From positions 2,976,001 through 3,040,000 of the forward strand of contig OZ005707.1 of the NCBI GenBank assembly GCA_963930775.1: a stretch of DNA of 64,000 bases, written 5' to 3'. Below are positions 48,732 to 59,300 of the stretch, one piece after another. A program made the translations under genes and the position numbers. Positions within the stretch are counted from its first letter, which is position 1; the number at the start of each line of letters is the position of its first letter. Origin of the DNA: Cliona cf. orientalis (taxonomy: Eukaryota > Porifera > Demospongiae > Clionaida > Clionaidae). Under the pieces are notes generated by a model. It saw nothing but the letters and a program-made list of their open reading frames with translations, was not told where the DNA came from and made no database searches.

Positions 48732-48957
48732 TACTGTATAACCGGAAATATTGGCGGGAATTAAATTTGGCAGTTGAGCCCAAAATCATTATTGCAAGAA
48801 TATTAGCGGATTTAAGTTAATTTTGGCAAATCGGTACGGAATCGCCACACATATATATGCGAGTAGGAAATTTCGGCGGATTTTATTTCGGCGGTTATAA
48901 CATAGACCGCCAAACTGCCAAATTTAATTCCCCGCCAAATTTTCCTACTATACAGTA
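48732..48957. mobile_element. MITE with about 40 bp terminal inverted repeats
   Basis: Left end TACTGTATAACCGGAAATAT then GGCGGGAATTAAATTTGGC; right end GCCAAATTTAATTCCCCGCC then AATTTTCCTACTATACAGTA. The interior has further GGCGGATTT/AATCCGCC-like units. The flanks are TA-rich, consistent with insertion at TA, but no duplication can be proven. Confidence 0.7.
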
Positions 48958-48991
48958 CATATAAAACCGGTTCAGTACATATAAAACCGGT
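48953..48991 (+). repeat. 20-bp direct repeat, two copies
   Basis: CAGTACATATAAAACCGGT occurs twice, 20 bp apart. The first copy overlaps the right end of the MITE. Confidence 0.8.
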
Positions 48992-49238
48992 ATAGTTCAG
49001 AATCTTCTTTGTGCCATTGTACTTGTCTCGCTAGCCAGACCTTCAAAACTAAAGCAGATGACATCCATATACAGTGGCTGTATCAGTGGAACGTATGGAA
49101 TGTGATTTATATTGTATTATAAATGACAACGTATACACACAAGTGCTATACGAACAACAGTGCTGAAAATGGAAACTTGATTGGGCCTAAATAATAGTTA
49201 GAGACTGAGTCCAAGACTGAGACTGCTACTAAGGGCCT

Positions 49239-49457
49239 GAGGGTCTCTTAAAAAGCGTAGAGGCCATTGGATGAGGTCTCTAACTGATTTAGAAAATAAC
49301 AACTGTAACCATGACATTTAGCCCAGGGACTAGGCTACTGTTGCACTGTGCATCTTTCTTTGCCCTTGGCAGCTCAATGGTAGACCTACCTCTCTAAGAG
49401 GTCTCTACATGAAGTAATGGACCTCCAACTGACCAATCAGATTGCTGTATTTGTTAC
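49239..49457. repeat. Dispersed repeat related to 38.5-39.1 kb
   Basis: GAGGGTCTCTTAAAAAGCGT and CCATTGGATGAGGTCTCT match the reverse complement of 38935-38975; GGGACTAGGCTACTGTTGCA...CTGTGCATCTTTCTTT matches 39091-39134 directly; AATGGACCTCCAACTGACCA at 49425-49444 matches in reverse a segment near 38537-38556. Confidence 0.65.
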
Positions 49458-49526
49458 AACTAAAAGTAGCAGCTTGGCACTTGAATTCGAGCTGTCTTCT
49501 CTCTAGCTTGCTATTCGAGCACCACA

Positions 49527-50336
49527 TTTGAACCAGGGACTATACATGTACATTATCTTTCAGATGGACTGGAATGTGCGCGCCGCCCCATTACGAAGTA
49601 TACATTTCTGTTTCTACCATCCTCGTTACGGGTAAAAAATATCGCGAGCGGTAAGAAGCTACAAAGGCTGCTTGGAAACACCAATGGTGGTCGACCTGAC
49701 AACGGAGTTGGCGTCTGTGAGGGCATCTACAGTAAGCCATAGTCGTAGTACAATGTACTGAAAACCATTTTTGTGGCAAGTGTGCTTCATAGTGCACTCT
49801 ATGAGTTAAAATGCTCAGTATAGCTGCGTTCAAGTCCTGCCAACACTTTGTGCTGGATTAGCTCAGAAAGTGAAGCTCTCACGGGGTTCTACACAGCACA
49901 AGTAGTAAGCCCCAATCTTTCTTTACTGGGTAAGCAGTATTATTTTGAGCTGAAAGGTACTCTAGGAGCATAAGACTCCCAAAGTATAAAATTTACTTGA
50001 CGGAGATAGACACTCTTTGTGCTAGGTAATCTCACAAACTAAAACAGACATGAACATTATTCAAATGCCAAAAAGTAAGTTTACCCACTGCTTCACAGGG
50101 TAAACAACATTTGGTGCACTAAACATTACGTAAGATTTTCCTGCAAGCCTTCATGGAAGTACTAGACGGCCATATTGACTATCGTGGCACCCTAGTCCAC
50201 TAGACCAGTATAGTAACAATACTGTCAGACATTTCTGGGTACACTTCCAGGCGTAACGAGGGTGGTAAAAATATCGCGAGCGTAGTAATGTAGCGTTTCC
50301 AATCCATCTAAATAATGTATAGTCCCTGTTTGAACC
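49527..50336. mobile_element. Non-autonomous hAT-like element
   Basis: Terminal inverted repeat CAGGGACTATACAT (from 49534) and ATGTATAGTCCCTG (to 50328) with TTTGAAC(C) repeated directly on both sides, a 7-8 bp target duplication typical of hAT transposons. Subterminal inverted pairs include CCTCGTTACG/CGTAACGAGG and AAAATATCGCGAGCG, the latter present in opposite context. No transposase is encoded. Confidence 0.8.
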
Positions 50337-50727
50337 GATCTCTTGAGCCAAGGGTATATGCCAAATGTACTTGTTGATTCATGTCACGAAATCAAGGACC
50401 TTTACGATGTATGTTTGGAATGCTTGTGATCACGTGTTCTCTGACCTGATTGGTTTTTTATTATTATTATTATGAATGTGGTACATACACACATCACCAG
50501 ACCTTCCCATTTTTCGTGTGGGTGGGGGTATAGCTGAGCTTCCCCCTTTCCCACCCCTGGCTCTACAGAGAGGACATATCAGCAACTGCAAGTCATGCTT
50601 ACTGATCAGAGGATACACATACACTAGTCGACATCTTTATTCGAGTTAAGTTTTAACTTCCACAGTAGTCTCTCGACCAAGACCTTCACGCCAGCTCTCT
50701 TGATTATGGAATGATATTTCCATTAAT

Positions 50728-51610
50728 TACCCCGCGCGCATGCGCAAGGGGGTAAAGTAATCAGTCGTGTCGTCGTTGTTGTTGTTAGCACAAAAATCGC
50801 CATATCTCGAAATATAGGCGTCTAAGCGACTCGTAATCACAACGAATCAATCGAATTCGGCGAAAACCTGGCTTCTGTGTGCGTCAAATCGAGGGATACG
50901 GTCCACGAGCGTCACAAATAGTGCCTTTTTGTTGGCCACCGTAGCCACGCCTATCGACAGTGCCCACATATGCATACCAATTGTGCTTTCTGCTCATGCA
51001 CACAACTAAGGCCAGACCAATTAAATAAGTTGTTGCACGGATTCACTCGCTCCAATTTTTGGGCAAACAGAAAAAAATTTTTTTAATTAAGTTGGGTGGA
51101 GCTTATGTACAGTAGAGTGGGTTTTTGTATTCTATCTTGATTTCCTGGTCCTAGATAGTCACATTAGTCTGTCTTAATTAGATTGTGGTCTATAACCACA
51201 CCCAATTAATTGCTTTTTTTCTTTTTTTTTTTGATCGCTCGCTCCAATTTTTACCTCACAATATCCGAGCAACAACAAATTAAATTGGTCTAGCCTAAGT
51301 GGCCAAGCATATGATTGGTAAAGATCGTCGATGTTCTAAATAATGCTCGTGATGTCAAAAGTGACTGAAATCTGTGGAACCAATCATACTACTATTGTTA
51401 CAAAAAATATAGGTAGAAATTCATAAGTTCCTAGTTTGTGCTAGATCTGGGTGCAGAGAGCGCTTTCTCAAGTGTCACCGGAACCCCCAGTAGGCTAAGC
51501 AGCATTTCCATTTCTCTGAAGTTTACAAAAATTAATTATAACCATGCACCGAAAGTAAATCTATAGATTGCACAATGTGCGCGCGGGGTATGTGCTCTAC
51601 AGAGCTCTAG
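50728..51610 (+). mobile_element. Dispersed hairpin-family element, longest copy
   Basis: Starts TTACCCCGCGCGCATGCGC then AAGGGGGTAA and ends GTGCTCTACAGAGCTCTAG. Long stretches match 6932-7531. The extra internal part (51010-51300) has its own inverted pair (GGCCAGACCAATTAAATAAG and AAATTAAATTGGTCTAGCC), so a small element is probably nested inside. Confidence 0.75.
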
Positions 51611-52293
51611 TTTTATCATAGTGATGTGGTTTGGCCATGTATAATTGCAACCATGCAAAAATAAATAATTCCCATAACCTTTATTGTCCCACCATAATAA
51701 TATGTGACAGGATCTGAGATTATTTGTGATACTTTCTGGATCGGTCTAGGTTTTTCTGCTTAGTGTGTCAGTTTCTTAGAGGAAAAATTCACAAAAGTGC
51801 TTGCAGATGAAATATGAAACGATTACCACATCCCCTAGTAGCTTCATTGTATGTGGTAAAGGGTCACTATGTATGTAAGTAGCATACTTGAGTTATGATA
51901 CCCTTACTGGTAATATGCTTGTTTCAGAAAAGTAAATTGCTATAATTATACTAGGGATGTAACTAGGTGGACACAGACATATGCATGAGCAGGATCCATA
52001 CTATTTTGGAAAGTTTCTGTGTGGTTCCTGATATCATACCAATAATAGGATTGAAATGTAATTTTCACTTTGACCAATTATTGTGATAGCCAAGTGGATA
52101 GTTGCTCTCTTTCTTTCCACCAAATGAATGGCATGACAGGAACTATGCATGGTGGAACCTTCCAAAGTAGCAAAATTTAATTAAGTTTCCATAGTTCCTG
52201 TAATATAATATAGTATACAAAGTCTGCTACATGTAGCATTAATTTTGCTACCTCAAAATATTTCTGCTATTACACAAGATAGTGTTCAGTATC
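51611..52293. other. Spacer without a recognised gene
   Basis: No coding region. A degraded relative of the TGGTAAAAGGTCGTCAA dispersed repeat lies near 51834-51870. Nothing else stands out. Confidence 0.5.
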
Positions 52294-53451
52294 ACTAAGT
52301 ATGGCATTCCAACACTGACAATATTGGCAAGCTCAGATATATGATCAAACTTGAGTCAGATATATGGTCAAACTCAAATATGTGATCAAATTGTTGCTTA
52401 TATATGGTCAAAGCCAAATATATGGTCAAATTTTATATGATCAAACTCAAATACATGGTCAAACGAAAGTTATGGTCATTTTGCCCATATATGGTCAAAC
52501 ATGCAGCAAATATATGGTCAAATTCAAGAAGATCCCCTTACATAATAGTCACGGATATGACGTATCTATTAGTTAATTGGACCGACGTGACGTCAACAGA
52601 ATCACAGCCAGAATCCGCGTTCGAGTTCGCGAATAAAATTCGCGATCGCGCGCACAAACGTGCACTCACGATCCTTACCTTCGTTCACGGCCCCGCCCCC
52701 TTTAGGGCGGAGTCTGGGGACTTGACCATTTCGCTCCGCTCCTACGTGGGAGGGCTGGTGCGCGAGCTAGACTAGGTACAATCGGACATTGTTACAGTAT
52801 TGTATGGTATTAAAGCAGTATGGTAAGCATGAATGAAACTACTAGCTACTCATGTACTATAATATATTATCCTACTGCATGCACCTGGTGTGTCTTACCT
52901 TGGCTAGCCTTATCCCCAGGCCCTCTCTCGATCTCCCAGTGTTTATTATGAAAGATAGAGAGAGGGCAGCTCAGCTAATTTCATTCATACTTACCTTACA
53001 ATGTGCGATTGTACCTAGTCTCGCGCGCCAGCCCTACGAAGGAGGGATTGTAGCGGAGCGAGATGGCCAAGTCCCCAGAGGGGGCGGGTCCATGAACGAG
53101 ACTAAATAGCGGGTAAAGGATCGTTTGTGCGCACGATCGCGAATTTTATTTGCGAACGCGGATTCCGGCTGTGATTCTGTTGACGTCACGTCGGTCCAAT
53201 TGACTAATAGATACGTCATATCCATGACTATTATGTAAGGGGATCTTCTTGAATTTTGACTATATATTTGCTGCGTGTTTGACCATATATGGACAAAATG
53301 ACCATAACTTTCGTTTGACCATATATTTAGCTTTGACCATATATAGGCAACAATTTTGACCACATATTTGAGTTTGACCACATATCTGACTCAAATTTGA
53401 TCATATATTCGAGCTTGCCAATTTTGTCAGTGTTGGAATGCCATAACTAAG
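52294..53451. mobile_element. Long fold-back element with TATATGGTCAAA arrays
   Basis: Element 52300-53445 flanked by ACTAAG on both sides (52294-52299, 53446-53451). It has very long inverted arms, about 430-490 bp, starting TATGGCATTCCAACACTGAC and ending with its complement. Each arm has a run of about ten TATATGGTCAAA-like units, a conserved GAAGATCCCCTTACATAATA block, a CGTCACGTCGGTCC/GGACCGACGTGACG block, and a GC-rich inner part. The centre (about 52795-53000) is short and unrelated. No protein product is supported. Confidence 0.88.
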
Positions 53452-53490
53452 TCTTATAACCGCATTGTACTTTGTACATCCCCTCCCTAG

Positions 53491-54668
53491 GAGCAAGATT
53501 TTTGTACTCTTGCTTAAGAAATCACATCAGAAGGAAGTTTGCTCTTGTTTTGATCATCTATGTTGTAATTGGATTGTTCTTGGTCCCCCTCATCTGTCAG
53601 TGGTTGCCATATTCTTGGTTCTACTTATCTAACTCACACCAAGACTACAAAATGATACTGGCCGAAAATAATAAACGAGTTGAAGCAGCTAATGCTTTGC
53701 TGAGCAGTTTGAATCATACGGAGATCTACAACAATATTTCTTCACCACATAGAACAACAAGACCACCAGATTTCTGCTTTGTTGTTAATACTGTTAGTCG
53801 TCCAGTTTCTACATCCTGCTTGACTCAAGTGGTCAGCGTTCTTCTTCCACAAATCTTAAATGATGAGAGAACTGTCTTGGCATTGAACAATGCTGAAGGA
53901 AGCACACACAAAGAAGCAATGTCATTATCAAGGATTGTTCCTGTAATTTCCAAAAGGAAAGACAAAAATCTTCTGCGATCAAACTTTGATAAGGCAAGGC
54001 AGGACTATCTGTTTGCACTTCAGTGGTGTAGTAGGAGAAGGGCCACATTCACTGTGATATTTGAAGATGATGCACTGCCTTCAGCAGATTTTCTTTCCTG
54101 TTTGAGATTTATCTTGAAGAGAAGGATGGATGCCGATGAGAGAAACTGGGCTATTCTGAAACTCTTTTACCCTGAAAAGTATCAAGGATGGGGAAATGAA
54201 TTTCACCTTATTGCTGAGCTCCTTGGGTTGAGTGTTACTGGAGGTCTAGTGCTCACCATGCTAGTCTACTGTGGTGAAACTTTGGTAGGAGGATCCAAAC
54301 AAGTTAACTGGCTGCTGCTAATAATCTGTTCCATTCTCTTCACGATGTATATTCTTGTGTCAACAGGAAGGCCTCACTGGCTTACAGCGAGGAAAATTAG
54401 CGTTCATTTATCATCAGTTGTGAGTGCTCCAGGCTGCTGTATTCCAGCTACACTATTCCCCCAGAATCACTTGGACAGACTAATTGAATACCTGGAAGCA
54501 GTGCAGTGCAACCAATTATTCCCTATAGATTTAGCCTTGGATAAATTTGCTGATGATAGAGGACTCCAGAAGTTGTTGGTGATCCCAAATCTGGTAAAAC
54601 ACATTGGATTTGTCTCTAGTTTGCCTGGAAAAGGTTGGAAGAATTCAAAGGAGTTTCGTGTTAGGTAG
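53491..54668 (+). CDS. PGAP4: PGAP4 (TMEM246)-like GPI-glycan GalNAc transferase, main exon
   Basis: The frame from the acceptor at 53489-53490 (phase 1) to TAG at 54666-54668 encodes about 392 residues, close to the 400-odd residues of the vertebrate family. Features: an N-terminal membrane anchor (FALVLIIYVVIGLFLVPLIC); the metal-binding motif FEDDALPSADF; two adjacent membrane segments inside the catalytic domain (GLSVTGGLVLTMLVY; VNWLLLIICSILFTMYILV), the hallmark of PGAP4; then APGCCIPATLFP and PNLVKHIGFVSSL, both strongly conserved in the family. PGAP4 adds GalNAc to the first mannose of GPI anchors in the Golgi. No ATG lies upstream of the anchor in this exon, so the start codon is in an earlier exon, perhaps beyond the fold-back element at 52300-53445; I could not identify it. 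Confidence 0.9.
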
Positions 54669-55228
54669 CACAATAATAATTATTATTAAATTTATGCACT
54701 AAATATTATTATTGTCACTTGGCATAAACGTTTTTAAACAGAGCAGATATTATAGCTATACACAGGCATAATAATTATATTTATATCTGTAGTCTCTGTT
54801 ACAGTACCAGATTCTTTAAACTTGCACTTTATCCATTCCAGGCCAGCTCATGACCTTTCATTCTTATCTAAACTTTCACATTTATTTAGGTGTTAGTTTC
54901 CTAGCTGATTCGATATTATACTATATTATTATTATACTTGCAACCCAGACCCTCATACGAAAAAATGAGAAGTCTGGCTTGCAAGACTGGATTCGATAAC
55001 ATCCCTTACAGAAAGTTATTTAAAAAATCCGGGAACGCTTATATAAGGGCCACACTCATAGTAACTCCAGTAAAAGACCACTCTTAATTTTATGTACTTC
55101 AGTCATACAATGTTATGTATTCAATGTGAGTATGTACTTAAAGTAAATCATAGGATATAGATTCCCCCGGGCTAGATTGTGTATGCACTATGTTGACGAC
55201 CTCTTACCATACATCCCATCTTTCCCCT
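54669..55228. other. 3' flank of the PGAP4-like gene
   Basis: AT-rich, no gene seen; no canonical AATAAA close to the stop codon was noticed. Confidence 0.4.
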
Positions 55229-55415
55229 CTGGAAGGTTGGCGACAATTAGAACTGGAGTGAAAGAAAGGAATATGGGGCCTAGATGTGTGGAAAAAACCA
55301 TTGCACATGTCATGAAAGTTAGGATATAATCTGGAAGGTTGGTGACAAGAACTGGAGTAAAGGAAAGGAATATGGGGCCTAGATGTGAAAAAACCATTGC
55401 ACATGTAAAGTTAGG
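55229..55415 (+). repeat. Two tandem units of about 90-100 bp
   Basis: Units start CTGGAAGGTTGG at 55229 and 55331. Both contain GAACTGGAGT, GGAATATGGGGCCTAGATGT, AAAAACCATTGCACATGT and AAAGTTAGGAT; they differ by small indels. Confidence 0.8.
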
Positions 55416-55710
55416 ATCATGATGATCCGGATCCAGTTGTCCAGCCTTGGTCAAGATTCATGTTGTTGACTCTATATTACTAATAGCCAGTCCTTTAATC
55501 TTCTTCTTATAGTCCACTGCTCCTCTCTAGTGAGCACCTTTGTATCTTCCCACTTACAATGTTGTGGTGCGTCTGAGTCTTGGAACATGGACTGCTAATA
55601 TAAGGTTGCTGTGATCGTTCCTTACAGCTCCCCCACATACAGACTGGAAGCTTGAACCCTGGCATCACGAGCACAAGAGAGCTGAACAACTGGATCATAC
55701 CCTAACATTA

Positions 55711-55791
55711 CACTTGCAATGTATTTTCACATATCTAGGCCCCACGTCACATTCCTTTCCTTTCACTCTATTTATTGTCACCAACCTTTCG
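55711..55791 (-). repeat. Third, inverted copy of the tandem unit
   Basis: The reverse complement reads GAAAGGTTGGTGACAATAAA, then GAAAGGAAAGGAATGTGACG, GGGGCCTAGATATGTG and CATTGCAAGTG: a diverged copy of 55229-55415 in opposite orientation, about 300 bp away. Confidence 0.7.
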
Positions 55792-56315
55792 CTATCACCC
55801 TTAATTTTTACTGGCTTCCTCCTAAGTTTAAGTCTGTATCTAACTCTGTACTCAGTACGTATTTCATGCATTTGTAGCTGATGAAGGTCCAAGGACTGAA
55901 ACGTCCTAATTGTGTCTTTAAATTTTGATTAACTGTGTTCTATATGCTCAAGTTTCTACTATAATTCACTGGCACAGTATGAGCCTCTACTCCATTATGA
56001 GATATAATACAGAAATGTAGCTATTTATAATGAAAGTGGCCGTACTAACGTATTCCATAATAAAAATTACAGCTAACAGTACAAGGTACAAGAATTGAGC
56101 AAAAGGGTAATGGATGACCATACAAATCTGAGGGTATTATAATTCTAACTCATAAAAACAGCATTTGGAAAGCAAAATAATATACCGTAAAAAAATGGAA
56201 CACAGATCGAAATAGAGTGTATTGCAAGCTTACTTAATAATGGGAATCTGGAAGGTGAAGTACTACAATTACTAACACTATAAAATTAATATAAAAATAA
56301 GCACCCATATCAAAA
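55792..56315. other. Spacer and 3' flank of the ankyrin-ROCO gene
   Basis: No gene seen. The 3' UTR of the minus-strand gene ending at 56316 should lie here. Confidence 0.4.
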
Positions 56316-59300
56316 TCAATTAAATAAATGTTCTAGATCACTAGCAATTTCAGAAAATTCAGCCTCATTAAGAACATTGATAAGAGTTTCCCATGTAACA
56401 GGCATCCTACCTTTCCCGTTTAGCCACTCTATAAAAACAGTTCGACAGGCATCTATGCATGACTTGCCGTTATCTGTGTCAATTCGTTGAATATCATGAC
56501 CCTCAAAGTGTAATCTGGTTGCCACCTGCTTCCATCTTGCTGCAACTTGCTTGATTATCTTGATGGGTCCATTATTACCCTCAACCCTGTCAATCTGACT
56601 CAAAGTTGGTCGATTCTGCCGACCTGTGAAAATATGAATCTCTATAGCTAGTGCATACAGTAAAAGGTCATCGTTATAGTCTACTTGATGACTCAGTCAC
56701 AGAGACCAACTCTGTACCTAGATAGGACAAGTCTCGATACTTCAAATTATCACAACTAGAGATGAACTTGATGGCATAATAACTTTACGCTATAATAAGT
56801 AGCATAATATTGCATGAATGCGTGCTATAGCACGAGCTAACTATTAAATTTTTATACACTGGATTATGCAACCCAAGAGAATGTGTGAGGTTTGACCACC
56901 CATCTTTGTCAGAGAAGGTAACGCGATGCTTGTAAGGGGAGACATGCATTAGATACTCTAGGTATTAAATTTACTGATTTTCGAGTCTCAGAAAGGCTAT
57001 ATCGAGGCCCAGAATTTTGTCATCATTACCTCATAGGTTACCTCACAAGTTACACCATAGGTTTCATCATAAATTACCTCATCACCATGCACAGAAAAGT
57101 AATTTGCTATATACTGGGGATATAACTATAGTATTATACCTAATTGTGTTGAGGCACCATGATTGTACATTGAGCTCTGCAAAGCTGATACTGTTTTGGC
57201 TGTAGAAATATAATTTAATAGGAAATGATAAATATTACATTAGTTGAAAGTGACTAATATTGTGACTATAATATGTACCTTCAAATTGAGGATGCTGTCG
57301 ATCCCTAAATATGCTACATTGATCAATCCACTCGATAAACTCTTTGACAGTTGTGGCACTTCCTCGAAGGTACTTCCTCATTTTTAAAACAATAACATTA
57401 TGCTTATAGGATTCGTCCAGGGAGTCTATGATGTTATCCAACATATCCTCACTAAATTGTTTACTTGCACTAGCTTCATTACATAATTCATGTATTTCCC
57501 TATGTGAGTAAGGTTCAAAGTATAGCAGCGTTTGTAGTTTGATATCCTTATTGGCCTTATTGATGACTATCTGCTGCTTTCCTGACTCGATCGCACGTTC
57601 AATGTCATCAATTGAAAACAGTATTTCTTTACTAAAGTTGGCTGCTGGATGTTTTAATGAATTAGGATCAAGAAAGTACTCATTGTGCCTCGCTGTTGGA
57701 AATAAATCTCTTTGTGTTTTGAATACCATTGATACTACTGATGAGCGATGTTGAACACACTCCACTTCACAACCTGCCTTACACTGCATGAGAATTAGCA
57801 GTTTCCTTTGGTCAATAAAATCAACAATAGTTGTCACACCATTATTGTCTTTCCAGTAAATGCCATTCTTCCAGACAGAACATATTCTCTTAATTGTTAT
57901 TTTCTGTGCTAAACTTTGCTCTGTAGCAGTAAAGCTGGTTTGGCTGCTTTCATCATCAAATTCTTCAGGATCCTCCTCATCATAGTAATAATCATCCTCA
58001 TCATAGTTATAATCATCAAATTCATTTTCACTTGTTTCATCATCGGAATCATTATTTTCACCACTACCTTTCATTGCAAAACCAAATGCGAGTCTCAGCA
58101 AAAGAGCTTGAATAAAGTGTGGACTGAAACCACCTTTGCACTGAAGTACCCAACCAAACTTGTATGCAGTATCTGAGTCTTCATTCCACTTTCCAGTTGG
58201 TCTGTCAAGACTGACGAGGTGTGGGAAAAAGAAGAATTTATCATTATCAAATGTTCCTTCCTCACTGACAATGCATTTAAGGACTTCACGATCATTGATT
58301 TCCCGACAGTACTCCATTCTTGTCAGAAATGTCATTAACATGTCTGGATCATATTCATCATAGTATGCCTTGAGTCGAGATAAGGGTACCACTCCAGTAC
58401 TGTACGACAAAGGATAATGCTGTGGAAAATTTGAAGGTGCAAATAGTGAGCCTGATACATTCTCAAGTAGCTTGACTTGTTTGAAGATCACCCAATCCAT
58501 TGTTTCATCTGTAATGTGTTCAATGAACATTAAGTATCCTTTTGTGTCAAGTTCTTTACACATTTTAATCAGTGACTTTATATCTCTTGGAAGGTGAATA
58601 AAAGGACTATCACCTGGAGCTTCTTCAATGGCCTTTAGAATGTCTGTAATGTGAACTGCCACTTTCTCTTTGAATGTGCTTATAAGCAGTACATAGAAGC
58701 AGTGAAGGGAGAACTGCATAACTCCTTTCTCACGAAGATCATTAACACTTTCTGTAAGAATTTTGTGAAGGTTACTCATCTCAGCAGATTGTGAAAGTCT
58801 GCAGTCCATATGCATAACACTTCTAAGGGTCAAAGGTTGTTCCACAAATTCCTGTTTGAAAGATTCTTGTATTTGTTTAATTTTCTTAACAGGATCTCCC
58901 TTAAATTTATCGGAATGGCTTCCAATTATGATCACATGAGCTTTGTCAATCAGATGGGCACACCTATTGGCAATGAAAGCAATCCAGTAATGTATCTGAT
59001 CTTTAATCACTCTGGCAGATTTCAATAAATTAAACAAAATTAACACAATGGGTGAATTCGTTGTGACAGTGGCATGTAGGACTGCATCATGACTTGCATA
59101 GTATTCTGGTTGTCCAGCAAAGTCATACATTGTGACAGATCCATACTTCTTGCTTGTAAAATCAGTGGGTATCACACCAGCTGTGCGATCTTTTGTTATG
59201 GATTTCACTACCTCAATACAAGCTTCATTCTGAAGTGATTGAGTAATTGTTGTCTTTCCAACTTCTGGATGGCCAATAAATATGAGCTTGACCGGAGTAG

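Noticed and set aside
52338-52520. CRISPR-like spaced repeat (TATATGGTCAAA units)
   Set aside because: Units are short, degenerate and irregularly spaced, mirrored in an inverted arm, and the window is eukaryotic. They are part of a fold-back element.
52404-52775. Open frame of 123 codons over the TATATGGTCAAA array
   Set aside because: Product of simple repeat translation inside a mobile element arm.
53472-53490. Extending the PGAP4-like protein upstream to a TTG at 53472
   Set aside because: There is no ATG and a strong acceptor (CCCCTCCCTAG) ends at 53490, so the frame before it is intron.
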